Source: JAMCUI01 sp964520615 | GTDB taxonomy: Bacteria > Patescibacteriota > Microgenomatia > 2-02-FULL-39-11 | Assembly (NCBI GenBank): GCA_964520615.1 | Contig: CAZFNL010000137.1 | Location: 152,917 to 216,916, forward strand | Length of the DNA stretch: 64,000 nucleotides | Direction: 5' to 3' | Shown: one piece after another, positions 1 through 9,059 of the stretch | How positions within the stretch are numbered: position 1 is the stretch's first letter | Layout: each line of letters opens with the position of its first letter | Position numbers and translations under genes: made by a program | Notes under the pieces: model-generated | Databases searched by the model: none | What the model was told of the DNA's origin: nothing | What the model saw: the letters and a program-made list of their open reading frames with translations, nothing else

Positions 1-21
1 TGGGAATTATATGAACAATTC

Positions 22-984
22 TCATACTTTCTTAAAATAGGTTACTGTTCTGACCAAACCTTCCGAAAGGGGAACCTGCGGCTGCCACTTTAGAAGTCGT
101 TTAGCTTTTGTGATGTCGGGCTTTCGCCTGTCTGGATCGTCTATCTCCTTATCTTTCACATTTATTAGATGTGACTTTGATCTTGTAAGTTTTAGTATAT
201 ATTCTCCAATTTCTCTTATGGTTTTTTCATCAGGATTACCCATGTTTATTACTTCTCCATCCAATCCTTCTTTCTGTCCTGCAATAAGCAGTCCTTCAAC
301 CATATCGCTAACATAGCAAAAAGATCTCGTCTGAGAACCATCTCCATATATCGTCAAGGGCTTATCCGATAGGACCTGGTTGATAAAGTTTGAGACAACG
401 CGGCCATCATCAGGTTGCATTCGCGGTCCATAAGTATTAAAAATTCTCACTATCCTTATCGGCAACTTAAACTTTCTGAAAAACTCCATAGTGAGCGACT
501 CGGCAAAACGTTTCGCCTCGTCATAACATGAACGTGTTCCGACAGTGTTTACATTGCCGTAATATGTCTCCTTTTGTGGGTGGACATGGGGATTACCGTA
601 TACTTCTGAAGTGGATGCTAAAAGAAATTTAGACCCGTTTTGACGGGCTATCTGAAGTATGTTAAAAGTACCCTCAGAATTGACTCTAAGTGTTTCTATA
701 GAATATCTTCGGTACTGGGGCGGGCTGGCGGGAGAAGCAAGATGATATATACACTTTGTCCCACCAAGTTCTTTTTGGACTTTTTGTGATAAAGGAGAAA
801 TGATATCGTGTTTGATAAAATGAAAAGATGTATTTTTGAAGAGGTGGCTGATGTTCTTCTGGCTTCCGGTCAAAAAGTTATCAATACAATACACTTCAAA
901 TCCTTGCTCCAGGAGCCTGTCACATAAATTTGATCCTATAAATCCCGCTCCACCTGTAACAATGCATTTGTTTGATTTCTTCAT
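22..984 (-). CDS. UDP-glucuronate decarboxylase-like NAD-dependent epimerase
   Basis: Extended short-chain dehydrogenase of 320 residues. The NAD-binding glycine motif GGAGFIG lies at residues 11-17 and the catalytic YDEAK pair at Y154/K158, in the TRSCYDEAKR context typical of UDP-xylose synthases. The family converts UDP-glucuronate to UDP-xylose in the cytosol. It is the last gene of the sugar-nucleotide operon, and the UDP-glucose dehydrogenase two genes upstream would supply its substrate, which supports the substrate call. Length is complete. A related NDP-sugar 4,6-dehydratase is the alternative. Confidence 0.85.
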   Translation of the reverse strand: MKKSNKCIVTGGAGFIGSNLCDRLLEQGFEVYCIDNFLTGSQKNISHLFKNTSFHFIKHDIISPLSQKVQKELGGTKCIYHLASPASPPQYRRYSIETLRVNSEGTFNILQIARQNGSKFLLASTSEVYGNPHVHPQKETYYGNVNTVGTRSCYDEAKRFAESLTMEFFRKFKLPIRIVRIFNTYGPRMQPDDGRVVSNFINQVLSDKPLTIYGDGSQTRSFCYVSDMVEGLLIAGQKEGLDGEVINMGNPDEKTIREIGEYILKLTRSKSHLINVKDKEIDDPDRRKPDITKAKRLLKWQPQVPLSEGLVRTVTYFKKV

Positions 985-1044
985 TATTTGACATTTGCTG
1001 ATAATTTCCTTTTTTTATCTCCCGACTATTCAATAAAATTATTC

Positions 1045-2013
1045 TTATACCCTTGCCCTCCAATAATTCAAAAGATCTTCCATTGTCTTTTCAAAAGGGA
1101 TTTGCGGTTTCCAGCCGGTTTTCTTCATGAATTTTTGTGCGTCTCCCTTGAGTACCTCTACGTCTGACGGCCGCATCCTGCTTTTATCCTGCATAACTCT
1201 GATTTTCTTTTTAGACATCGATAAAAGAAGATCAAGTACATCTCTTATTTTTATTGTTTTTCCTGAGGCTATATTGTAGACTTCTCCAGGATCACACTTT
1301 TGCACTGAAAGATAATAAGCCTTAACCATATCCCTCACGTCGGTATAATCCCTTTTTGCTTCAAGATTACCAACATACACTATCGGCTCCGCCTTACTCT
1401 TTTCTATCTCAGCTATCTGCTTGGCAAAAGTTGACTCGGCAAAAACATTTCCCCTTCTAGGACCGGTGTGGTTAAAACCTCTGGTGCGTATTACCCGCAA
1501 TTTATAGCTTTCCCAATACTGATACCCCAAATAGTCCATCGCCAGCTTGGATACGGCATAAGGTGATAGTGGCCTGAGCGGATTTGTCTCTCTTATGGGC
1601 AACTCATTTGCAAAGACACGTCCGTATTCTTCAGATGAACAGGCAATCTGAATAGGTATATCAAGCTGGCTTTTTCTTACAGCCTCAAAAAGATGTACAG
1701 TCCCCGTAATATTAACCTCCAAAGTGTTTGCAGGCGACTGCCAAGATGACTGGACATAAGACTGAGCGGCAAGATGGAAAATATAGTTAGGCTTTATCTC
1801 ATCAACTACCGTATAAAGGGAGTGTGCATCCAGCAGATCTGCTTCATGTAATTTGACCTTATTTTTAATATGGTCAATATTGTCGCTTTTTGATCTCCAG
1901 CGTTGCACTCCATGCACTTCCACTCCCTCGGAAAGCAACAGTTCCGCCAAATGGCTGCCTGCAAATCCGGTAATTCCTGTTATTAACGCTATTCTATTCC
2001 CTTTCTTAGACAT
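1045..2013 (-). CDS. gmd: GDP-mannose 4,6-dehydratase / GDP-4-keto-6-deoxymannose reductase family
   Basis: Extended SDR of 322 residues. GITGFAG (13-19) binds the dinucleotide; Y152/K156 in SPYAVSK are catalytic; RGFNHTGPRRG and NLEAKRDYTDVRDM are typical of the GDP-mannose dehydratase group. I start at the ATG at 2013, because GGAGGG sits 4 nt upstream, rather than at an in-frame TTG at 2037. The first step of GDP-rhamnose/GDP-fucose type donors is the expected role; the reductase (Rmd) is a close alternative. Directly upstream lies a 26-codon duplicate of its own N-terminus (see 2006-2086). Confidence 0.8.
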   Translation of the reverse strand: MSKKGNRIALITGITGFAGSHLAELLLSEGVEVHGVQRWRSKSDNIDHIKNKVKLHEADLLDAHSLYTVVDEIKPNYIFHLAAQSYVQSSWQSPANTLEVNITGTVHLFEAVRKSQLDIPIQIACSSEEYGRVFANELPIRETNPLRPLSPYAVSKLAMDYLGYQYWESYKLRVIRTRGFNHTGPRRGNVFAESTFAKQIAEIEKSKAEPIVYVGNLEAKRDYTDVRDMVKAYYLSVQKCDPGEVYNIASGKTIKIRDVLDLLLSMSKKKIRVMQDKSRMRPSDVEVLKGDAQKFMKKTGWKPQIPFEKTMEDLLNYWRARV

Positions 2014-2086
2014 ATAGCCCTCCAAATATACGCGCAAAACCAGTGATGCCAGTAATTAGCGCAACCTTTTTAGCTGATTTTTTCAT
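2006..2086 (-). pseudogene. 26-codon relic repeating the N-terminus of the gmd-like gene
   Basis: A short reading frame starts with ATG at 2086 behind a strong AGGAGG site. It encodes MKKSAKKVALITGITGFA, followed by a few unrelated codons and a TAA. The first 18 residues match the start of the next gene (MSKKGNRIALITGITGFAG). It overlaps that gene's start by 8 nt, so it may now act as a translated leader coupled to it. Most simply it is the start of a former tandem paralogue, or the original start split by a small duplication. The similarity is plain; the function is inference. Confidence 0.6.
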
Positions 2087-2099
2087 AAATTCCTCCTTT

Positions 2100-3395
2100 T
2101 TATTCCCTTCCAACGCCTTTATAAGTAAATCCAAGATTTTTAACCTTCTGAGGGTCGTAAATATTGCGCCCGTCAAAAAGAAAGAAATGTCTCATCACTG
2201 ATTTCAATGCAGATAGATCTAACTGCTTAAACTCATTCCATTCAGTCAATACCAATACAGCATCAGTTCCCGCTACTGCATCCATAGCGCTTTTAGCATA
2301 AGTGACATCTTCTGGCAACACTTCACGGGCTTTATCCATAGCTACAGGGTCAAACGTCTTTATATTGGCGCCCTCCTGTTTCAGTTTTTTTATGACGTCA
2401 ATTGAAGGAGCCTCTCTCATATCATCAGTATTTGGCTTGAAAGCTAAACCCAATACAGCAATAGTCTTACCTTTTACTCCCTTTAGAGTCTTTATCACTT
2501 TTTCAATAAACCTTTTTTTTGCTTCTTGGTTTATTTTATATACTGCCTTCAGAAGCTCAAAATCATAACCTTTATTCTGGGAAATGGCAATAAGCGCCTT
2601 CACATCTTTTGGAAAACAGCTTCCACCGAAACCCACTCCTGGGTAAAGGAAACTCCTTCCCAACCTTTTGTCTAGCCCCACACCCGTCAAGACCACTTCC
2701 ACATCCGCCCCTACATGATCACAGATAAAGGCCATTGCATTGGCAAAAGAAATTTTAGTTGAAAGAAGCGAATTTGAAGCGTATTTGATCATCTCTGCGG
2801 ATTCAATAGAATTCACAATTCTTTCTCCATCTATCGGTTTATGGAGATCCAGAAGTAAATCTTTGGCTTTCTGGCTATCTGCACCAATCACTATTCTATC
2901 CGGGTTGAGCGTATCCTGTAAGGCTGTCCCTTCACGCAAAAATTCAGGACACGATGCAATGTCATAACTGGATTTTTTGGGGGCAAACTTTTTCAAAATT
3001 TTGGTTACCTCTCTGTTGGTTCCCACAGGCACTGTGCTTTTAGTGGCAACCACAGTATAACCGCTTAGGCTTTTGGCAATTTCACGGGAAGCTGCAAAGA
3101 CGCTTGAGAGATCCGCCTCACCGTTTGTCTTGGGTGGTGTACCGACACAAATAAATACTATCTTTGAGGATGGAACTGCTTCCTTATATTCTAGGGTAAA
3201 ATGGAGTCTGCCTGCGACAATATTGCGCTTGACCATCTCAGCAAGCCCCGGCTCAAAAAAGGGCATAACACCCTTTTTCAGCTTCTCAATTTTTTCTTTT
3301 GTCCGACCTACTACCCATACATTATTGCCCAGATCGGCAAAAACCGCCGCTGAAACTAGCCCTACGTAACCATGTCCAATTACTGCTATTCTCAT
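2100..3395 (-). CDS. ugd: UDP-glucose 6-dehydrogenase
   Basis: Oxidises UDP-glucose to UDP-glucuronate with two NAD+. The 431-residue protein has the N-terminal Rossmann motif GHGYVGLVSA, the catalytic cysteine in GVGFGGSCFPKDV, the central dimer helix region, and the C-terminal UDP-binding half (LGLAFKPNTDDMREAPS). Full length for the UDP-glucose/GDP-mannose dehydrogenase family. Its product feeds the decarboxylase at the end of the operon. GDP-mannose dehydrogenase is an unlikely alternative. Confidence 0.93.
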   Translation of the reverse strand: MRIAVIGHGYVGLVSAAVFADLGNNVWVVGRTKEKIEKLKKGVMPFFEPGLAEMVKRNIVAGRLHFTLEYKEAVPSSKIVFICVGTPPKTNGEADLSSVFAASREIAKSLSGYTVVATKSTVPVGTNREVTKILKKFAPKKSSYDIASCPEFLREGTALQDTLNPDRIVIGADSQKAKDLLLDLHKPIDGERIVNSIESAEMIKYASNSLLSTKISFANAMAFICDHVGADVEVVLTGVGLDKRLGRSFLYPGVGFGGSCFPKDVKALIAISQNKGYDFELLKAVYKINQEAKKRFIEKVIKTLKGVKGKTIAVLGLAFKPNTDDMREAPSIDVIKKLKQEGANIKTFDPVAMDKAREVLPEDVTYAKSAMDAVAGTDAVLVLTEWNEFKQLDLSALKSVMRHFFLFDGRNIYDPQKVKNLGFTYKGVGRE

Positions 3396-3511
3396 ATTTC
3401 TCTAGGTTTATCTAAAGAGATACCATCTTTTGATTTTTCAGAGGTTTCTCTGACATAAGGTCAATTATGAGCGAAAGTTGTCATTTCTGTAAAAAGAAGA
3501 GACTGTTTTGC

Positions 3512-4387
3512 TTACAGTAATGCTAATTGCCTTTTTACTTCCATCAAACCTTCGCAAAATGTGCGCATTTTAGCACCCAATTTGGTTATTTTATCATTTT
3601 TCAAAGCCAGCCGACAAGGGCGAAATGCCCTACCTGCAAAATATTTATGACGCGTTACCTTTTCGTATTTTCCGTTCAAATTGAAAGTTTTCGCAATCAT
3701 ACCAGTAGCCTCATAAGGAGAAAGGTTTTGGCTGCCCACTACATGAAAAATACCCTGAAATTCCCTTTCTATGAGCATATCTAGCGCTCCGGCAATATCA
3801 TCGATAAAAGTGGGTGTGAAAATATGATCAGTAAGAGAAAGAAGTTTTTCGCACTTTGCCATCTTTTCCATAATCCGGCGGACAAAATCAGTTCTTTCAT
3901 CAAAAGAAGACCTATATGGATAAGACAGCCTGACTACCGCATGGGATATACTTGCGCCAAGCACAGTCGTCTCCCCTTCATGTTTGGTATATCCGTACCA
4001 GTTGACGGGATTAGGTTCATCTTCTTCTGTGTAAAAATCTTTTGTTCCGTCAAAAACAAAATCAGTTGATATGTAAAGTACCCTAAGGTTTAATTTTTTG
4101 GCGGCATTGACAATGTTTTTTGTCCCTTCCACATTTACCATGTACGCGGGACCGTCTTCCCCGAGTATCTTGTCATCTTCACACCCGTCTACATCTGTTT
4201 TTGCAGCCATGTGAAGTATAGTTTTTGCTGCCGAGCCTTCACAGACATTAAAAACTTGGTCGTAATCGGTAATATCCACTCCTGTCTTGAAACTCAAATC
4301 GGTAAAATCGTATTTATCTTCCAAAAGCTCCACAACTCGCGTCCCTACGAGTCCCGACAGCCCGGTACCCAAAATAGGAATTCTCAT
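3512..4387 (-). CDS. rfbD: dTDP-4-dehydrorhamnose reductase family
   Basis: Final reductase of dTDP-L-rhamnose synthesis by family and context. The nucleotide motif GTGLSGLVG is at the N-terminus and the YGYTKHEGE catalytic region is intact. I use the ATG at 4387 (MRIPILG...) because it lies 5 nt after the rfbB stop; an upstream in-frame start at 4456 would overlap rfbB by 64 nt and add residues before the Rossmann strand. About 291 residues, normal for RmlD. The first strand is slightly divergent, so a related NDP-sugar reductase is possible. Confidence 0.82.
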   Translation of the reverse strand: MRIPILGTGLSGLVGTRVVELLEDKYDFTDLSFKTGVDITDYDQVFNVCEGSAAKTILHMAAKTDVDGCEDDKILGEDGPAYMVNVEGTKNIVNAAKKLNLRVLYISTDFVFDGTKDFYTEEDEPNPVNWYGYTKHEGETTVLGASISHAVVRLSYPYRSSFDERTDFVRRIMEKMAKCEKLLSLTDHIFTPTFIDDIAGALDMLIEREFQGIFHVVGSQNLSPYEATGMIAKTFNLNGKYEKVTRHKYFAGRAFRPCRLALKNDKITKLGAKMRTFCEGLMEVKRQLALL

Positions 4388-4392
4388 AAGTT

Positions 4393-5406
4393 TTATATAT
4401 CGCTGTATTGCTCTCTGTAATATTTCTGAAATATCTCGGACTTCAATCTTTTCCACCAGTCTTCATTTTTTTGGTACCAGTTGACAGTTTTCTCCAAAAG
4501 GGTATCAAAATCAGTAGCAGGCACCCAACCTAGTTCGTCTTTAATCTTAGACCAGCCCACGGCATATTTCCTGTCATGCCCAGGACGGTCTTTCACAAAA
4601 GTGATAAAACTTTCGTCTTTACCCAATATCCTGAGAATTTTCTTGATAATTCCCAGGTTTGATATATCGCAAGTCAGACCTCCCACGCAGTAAGTCTCTC
4701 CAATTTGGCCATCATGCAATACCAAATCAATAGCTTTGCAATGATCTTCTACATACAACCAATCACGAATATTTTGCCCATCCCCGTATACAGGAACCTT
4801 CTTTCCTTCAAGAATGTTTGTCACTGCAAGGGGAATAAGCTTCTCGGGATACTGGTAAGGGCCGAAATTATTGGAGCAATTGGTGATGGTGATAGGCAAA
4901 CCATATGTATGGAAATATGCCCGTACCAGATGGTCTGAAGCGGCTTTGCTGGCTGCATAGGGACTTCTGGGATTATAGGCAGTCTCTTCACTAAATTTAC
5001 TTTTATCATCGAGTTCCAGCGAACCGAAAACTTCGTCTGTTGAAATATGGTGGAATTTTTTGACTTTATTTCTCAGGGCCGACTCCAAAAGTACATGGGT
5101 ACCGATAATATTTGTCTCTATAAAAGCCGAAGGTTTTTTTATCGACCGGTCTACATGGCTTTCTGCGGCAAAATGGCAGACAATATCCGTATCACTCATC
5201 AATTTATCAACCAGTTCCCTATTGCAAATATCCCCTTTTACAAATTTGTAATTCTTCTCATTTTCGACACTCTTGAGGTTTTCCTGGTTTCCGGCATAAG
5301 TCAACTTATCAAGGTTTATGATCTCATCAGCCGGGTATTTCTTCATCCAATAAAGTATAAAGTTGCTTCCTATAAAACCGGATCCACCAGTAACCAAAAT
5401 AGTCAT
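4393..5406 (-). CDS. rfbB: dTDP-glucose 4,6-dehydratase
   Basis: Converts dTDP-glucose to dTDP-4-keto-6-deoxyglucose. The 337 residues carry GGSGFIGSNF at the N-terminus, the HFAAESHVDRS and ISTDEVFGSL signatures, the catalytic YAASKAASDH, and GPYQYPEKLIPL, all diagnostic of RmlB. It follows rfbC with a short spacer and precedes rfbD by 5 nt, so the three are one translational unit. Confidence 0.95.
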   Translation of the reverse strand: MTILVTGGSGFIGSNFILYWMKKYPADEIINLDKLTYAGNQENLKSVENEKNYKFVKGDICNRELVDKLMSDTDIVCHFAAESHVDRSIKKPSAFIETNIIGTHVLLESALRNKVKKFHHISTDEVFGSLELDDKSKFSEETAYNPRSPYAASKAASDHLVRAYFHTYGLPITITNCSNNFGPYQYPEKLIPLAVTNILEGKKVPVYGDGQNIRDWLYVEDHCKAIDLVLHDGQIGETYCVGGLTCDISNLGIIKKILRILGKDESFITFVKDRPGHDRKYAVGWSKIKDELGWVPATDFDTLLEKTVNWYQKNEDWWKRLKSEIFQKYYREQYSDI

Positions 5407-5440
5407 AAATTATTCATGCTGATTTTATAAAAGTGAGAGC

Positions 5441-5902
5441 TTAAATCTTTTTCCAGTCAAAGCCAATTATTCTGTCGTCCTCCGGTATCCTTCCCTCCTC
5501 ATCAATACTGTACGTTCCCGATGTGACATAAAAAAGTTCTGAGTCAGGGGAAATTACCTTGCATCCATGGGCTACTCCTGGCGGTATCTTTAGGACAACA
5601 TTTTCCCCTTTTTCGCCAAGTATGAATTCATTTAATACTCCAAATGTCGGAGATCCTTTCCTCTTATCATAAAGGCCGACATGTAAAGTTCCTTTTGCCA
5701 CGTACCACCAGTCAACCTGGGTTTTATGTATATGCCAGGCTTTCACTACCCCTTTGTGCATATAGGAGTGGGACAACTGACCGAACCCCTCGGCAAACAT
5801 ATCGTCAGTCACCCGTATCAGTTCTTCAAAATAACCCCGCGCGTCATGATGTCTGACAAGTTTTTTTATTATTATCCCTTCAATCATTTTTTTATTTTTC
5901 AT
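5441..5902 (-). CDS. rfbC: dTDP-4-dehydrorhamnose 3,5-epimerase-like cupin
   Basis: Cupin of about 153 residues with HDARGYFEELIRV and KGVVKAWHIHKTQVDWW, matching the RmlC double-stranded beta-helix with its active-site His region. Start set at ATG 5902 because GGGAGAG precedes it; it overlaps the rfbA stop by 11 nt. Shorter and more divergent than classical RmlC, as in the small 3,5-epimerase-like sugar cupins. Placement between rfbA and rfbB supports epimerisation of the dTDP-sugar. Confidence 0.78.
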   Translation of the reverse strand: MKNKKMIEGIIIKKLVRHHDARGYFEELIRVTDDMFAEGFGQLSHSYMHKGVVKAWHIHKTQVDWWYVAKGTLHVGLYDKRKGSPTFGVLNEFILGEKGENVVLKIPPGVAHGCKVISPDSELFYVTSGTYSIDEEGRIPEDDRIIGFDWKKI

Positions 5903-6635
5903 TTGCTCTCCCTTTCTCGGCCCAATATTTATTTGCCTGGTATAAAGTATCAAAAGTTCCTGTATCCGACCAAAAACCGTCCAGCTTCGCCCATCTTAAA
6001 GTCGACCGTTTTATATACTGGTTATTTACGTCTGAAATCTCAAGTTCATTTCTCCATGACGGTTCACAATCCCTAATATAATCAAATACATTATTATCAT
6101 ATATATAGACTCCAGGGACGACGTAATTACTTTTTGGCTCTTTAGGTTTTTCCTCGATTGCCGCTATTTTACTTGGGTCTTTGGTATCAAAGACGGGGAC
6201 TCCAAAACGTCCCAGTTCCTTTTTATCCCCGACTTTCTTAAGAAAGATAAGGGCACCTTCCTTAAATGAGTCCACATCTTTCTTGATATTAGCATCAGTC
6301 GTATTGTCGCCAAGAATCACGGTAATATTACCGTTGTCAGAAAAGTCCTCAGCCAGAAGTAAAGCGTCGGCTATTCCCCCATCCGGCCTTTCCTGGTAAG
6401 CATATTCCAAATGCTTGACCCCTAACTCTTTCCCGTTTTTCAGGACACTTATAAAGTCACCTGAGTGCGGACCGCTTGTGACAAGGATTATTTCGGAAAT
6501 ACCCGCTTCAACCAAAGTCCTTATGGGATAAAAAACCATCGGCTGGTTATAGACCGGCAAAAGATGTTTGTTGGTGGCAAATGTCAGAGGATAAAGCCTT
6601 GTTCCTAATCCGCCTGCGAGTATGACGCCTTTCAT
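5892..6635 (-). CDS. rfbA: glucose-1-phosphate thymidylyltransferase
   Basis: Makes dTDP-glucose from dTTP and glucose-1-phosphate. The signature GGLGTRLYPLT with downstream NKHLLPVYNQPM is at the N-terminus; ILGDNTTD holds the metal-binding Asp. At 247 residues it lacks most of the C-terminal allosteric segment of long RmlA proteins, as in the short nucleotidyltransferase form. First rhamnose gene of the operon, 20 bp after the small membrane protein. Confidence 0.92.
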   Translation of the reverse strand: MKGVILAGGLGTRLYPLTFATNKHLLPVYNQPMVFYPIRTLVEAGISEIILVTSGPHSGDFISVLKNGKELGVKHLEYAYQERPDGGIADALLLAEDFSDNGNITVILGDNTTDANIKKDVDSFKEGALIFLKKVGDKKELGRFGVPVFDTKDPSKIAAIEEKPKEPKSNYVVPGVYIYDNNVFDYIRDCEPSWRNELEISDVNNQYIKRSTLRWAKLDGFWSDTGTFDTLYQANKYWAEKGRANEK

Positions 6636-6655
6636 AATTGGTACTTTACACGCTT

Positions 6656-6919
6656 TTAATGATAAATCGCACCTCTCAATAATATTACTGCCAAAAGCGA
6701 GATGAGTAGATATTCTACCACAATTTTGGGATGCAGGTCATCTTCAGCCTGGTGATGTATGACCCCCCATATAAAGTAAGCAATACTTGTGCCTATCGCG
6801 ACCAAAAACTGGCGATCCGGATATCCGGCAAAAAAGGAAAAAGTCAAAAGGCCTATGGCCAGAATAAAAATTAAAATCATATAGTGCATCACATGGACAT
6901 GTGCGTTTGTGCTTTTCAT
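6656..6919 (-). CDS. small three-helix membrane protein
   Basis: 87 residues with three predicted membrane segments (about 10-30, 38-53 and 66-84). Histidines cluster at the N-terminus (HVHVMHY) and in the first loop (IHHQAEDDLHPK), which could bind a metal. GGAG lies 8 nt before the ATG. It heads the sugar-nucleotide operon. I do not recognise the family; context suggests an envelope role only by association. Confidence 0.65.
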   Translation of the reverse strand: MKSTNAHVHVMHYMILIFILAIGLLTFSFFAGYPDRQFLVAIGTSIAYFIWGVIHHQAEDDLHPKIVVEYLLISLLAVILLRGAIYH

Positions 6920-6935
6920 AAGAATACTCCACTAA

Positions 6936-6941
6936 ATTATA
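6936..6941 (-). promoter_or_regulatory. candidate -10 box for the sugar-nucleotide operon
   Basis: On the minus strand TATAAT lies about 17 bp upstream of the first gene's ATG. No convincing -35 box is visible, so this is a partial match only. Confidence 0.35.
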
Positions 6942-7008
6942 ACGTAACTCCGATACACGAAGCGCCTAAATATTGCCAACTGCATAAATAAACAGACTTA
7001 TCAAAAAA

Positions 7009-7914
7009 TTACAATATTACCCCAATACCGGTAGCACCCATCGCCCCAATAAGAGCTGCCAGAAATATTATGTGAGCGAGACTATGGCCTGAAATCCTGG
7101 CTGGCTTAAATTTCCACATATAAAGGCTGTCCAGGAAAAGCACGATCAGAAGAACCTCTGCCAGTACTAGTGATACTGATTTGGAGACAGAGGCAGAAAG
7201 GATCAGAGGTTTGTTGCTGACCACGCTTGCTGGCGGTGGATTCTCCGCCTTGGTTTGTGTTGAGACTACAGGTAGGATTGTTGGAGTAGCTGTCGGTTCA
7301 GGCAAAGGATTATTTGAAGCAATATTATTTGTCTGTGGCTGGGATTGGGATCCAAACTCCTCAACCACGAGAGTAGTATCCTCACCTGTAAGCCTGCCGT
7401 TCATGACGGCAATACCGATATCAGTATATTCGGGCTTTAGAATATTTTCCCTGTGTGAGGGAGAATTCATCCATGCATCCACCACTTCCTTGGAGGTATT
7501 AAAATCCTTGGCCAAGTTTTCACCTGCATAGACATAATGGTAGCCTGAGGCTGTAATAAAAGTCCAAGGAGTTGTCCCCGTAGGGGAAATATGGGCCCAA
7601 TAATTTTTGTCAAACATATCTGTTGCTTTTTGTGTTGCGGCCGCGTCCAACTCGGAATTCAGTTTCAGGGATGAAAGCCCCCTACTGGTGCGCTCCTGAT
7701 TGACATAGTAGAGTACCCTGTCGATATTTATATCTGTTGCATACCCCAGGACATTACCTCCGCTTCCTTTGTACAAACCGATAATCATCTGAAATACGAT
7801 AAGGAGCATGATGTAATAGACTATTACCCTGTGATGGAGGAGCCGCGCCCGGAAGTTATTGCTCTCATGAGGGAGAAAATAATGATGAACGATGCGTCTG
7901 AATTTTTTCAGCAT
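7009..7914 (-). CDS. membrane-anchored CAP (SCP/PR-1-like) domain protein
   Basis: 301 residues: a cytosolic basic N-terminus, a membrane helix (about 31-50), a CAP domain (about 62-190, with VNQERTSRGLSSLKLN, HISPTG, GENLAK and HRENILKPEYTDIGIA), a Pro/Thr-rich linker, then two C-terminal membrane helices. CAP domains are secreted and often sterol/lipid binding or protease-like; no specific activity can be read here. Last gene of the surface-protein operon. A second CAP domain occurs fused to signal peptidase at 35878-37251. Confidence 0.85.
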   Translation of the reverse strand: MLKKFRRIVHHYFLPHESNNFRARLLHHRVIVYYIMLLIVFQMIIGLYKGSGGNVLGYATDINIDRVLYYVNQERTSRGLSSLKLNSELDAAATQKATDMFDKNYWAHISPTGTTPWTFITASGYHYVYAGENLAKDFNTSKEVVDAWMNSPSHRENILKPEYTDIGIAVMNGRLTGEDTTLVVEEFGSQSQPQTNNIASNNPLPEPTATPTILPVVSTQTKAENPPPASVVSNKPLILSASVSKSVSLVLAEVLLIVLFLDSLYMWKFKPARISGHSLAHIIFLAALIGAMGATGIGVIL

Positions 7915-7969
7915 TAATTACCATTTTTGCAGAATTTTCCCTTCAGTTCAAGACAAAGATTAAAGTGGT

Positions 7970-8923
7970 TTAATAATTCGCAGATTTGGGAGTAGCCAGC
8001 TCAATTGCTCCGGAGTCAAGATTTGCTGAACCGGTTGATGTAAACCAGTTTTCGGCAAGTATCCCGTCACCTGGTGGATCAGCCCTCACCATGGAGCTTT
8101 TGGGGTCGATAGAACTACCTTCAAACCAACCTCCGGTATCATTTGCCACATCTATCACCGTATCCTTATAATCTCTAAGCACCAACTGTTCCCCGCCATT
8201 GGAAAGATTCATAGACGGAAAAATAAAGTCTGGATCAATATCCAGTACAGAATTATCTTTATTGTAATGAGAGATAAGAAAATATCCTTTCCCTAATATG
8301 GTACTTTCGGGCAAAACCGCATTAAGCGTTGTGGCGTTACCCAAATTTTCCACTGTCCATCCGGTCAAATCTATACTATGTGTGGTGGTATTTCTCAGCT
8401 CTATCCACTCATCTGCAGTGCTTTTACTGCTGCCTCCCCACATCACCTCATTTATGACTACATCTCCCGGTTGGGCCTCCATCGTCACTGTAGATGTAGG
8501 AGTCGGAGACGGAGTCATCGAGAGTGTCGGAGTTGGAGTAGAAGAAGGAGTCGCTGTCGTTGTGGGAGTAACTGATGGTGTAACTGTGGGTTCGGGATTT
8601 CCTGTTGGAGATGGTGCAACTGTAGGTTCGGGAATGTTTGTTGGAGTCAAAGTCGGCGCAGGAACGTCTCCTGGAAGCCGCGGGAGCGGTCCTAGCGCCG
8701 GCAAAGGACGAAGTGTAGGTAGCGCCCGAAGAGTCGGCAATGGCGCGAATGTAGGAAAAGGATAGAGCCTGATTGTATCAAAATAATTAGTTGCCGGAGA
8801 AAATAAGGAAACAGAACCGGATGGTAAATACTGGGCATTTACAGTCATTACCTGACTAAAAAGTGTAAGCAATCCTAGAAAGGCTCCGAGTAAAAAATAA
8901 CCTATTTTTATCTTGGGCAGCAT
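7970..8923 (-). CDS. secreted lamin-tail-domain protein with LPTLR repeats
   Basis: 317 residues. A signal peptide (to about residue 30) is followed by a short tandem Pro-Leu-Pro-Thr-Leu-Arg-type region (about 53-85), a long Pro/Thr/Ser linker, and a lamin tail domain (about 150-270) with GDVVINEVMW, DEWIELRN and ISLTGW-like strands. Lamin-tail domains in bacteria are found on secreted surface proteins and nucleases; no nuclease domain is present here. It shares the LPTLR module with the next gene upstream, implying a common wall-spanning or assembly role (inference). Confidence 0.8.
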   Translation of the reverse strand: MLPKIKIGYFLLGAFLGLLTLFSQVMTVNAQYLPSGSVSLFSPATNYFDTIRLYPFPTFAPLPTLRALPTLRPLPALGPLPRLPGDVPAPTLTPTNIPEPTVAPSPTGNPEPTVTPSVTPTTTATPSSTPTPTLSMTPSPTPTSTVTMEAQPGDVVINEVMWGGSSKSTADEWIELRNTTTHSIDLTGWTVENLGNATTLNAVLPESTILGKGYFLISHYNKDNSVLDIDPDFIFPSMNLSNGGEQLVLRDYKDTVIDVANDTGGWFEGSSIDPKSSMVRADPPGDGILAENWFTSTGSANLDSGAIELATPKSANY

Positions 8924-9059
8924 TTTTTCTAATAATCAATTTTAAGGACAGTAATTCCCTACAATACATGAAACAAAAATAAATATCAGTAACTTATCAT
9001 ACGTAAAAGCAAACGTGACAATTATTACAATAGATGGCCAAATCCTATGAAAAAAGGGG

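Noticed and set aside
8298..8765. Plus-strand Gly/Val-rich reading frame
   Set aside because: It is the reverse of the Pro/Thr-rich linker and LPTLR repeats of the minus-strand gene; no start context.
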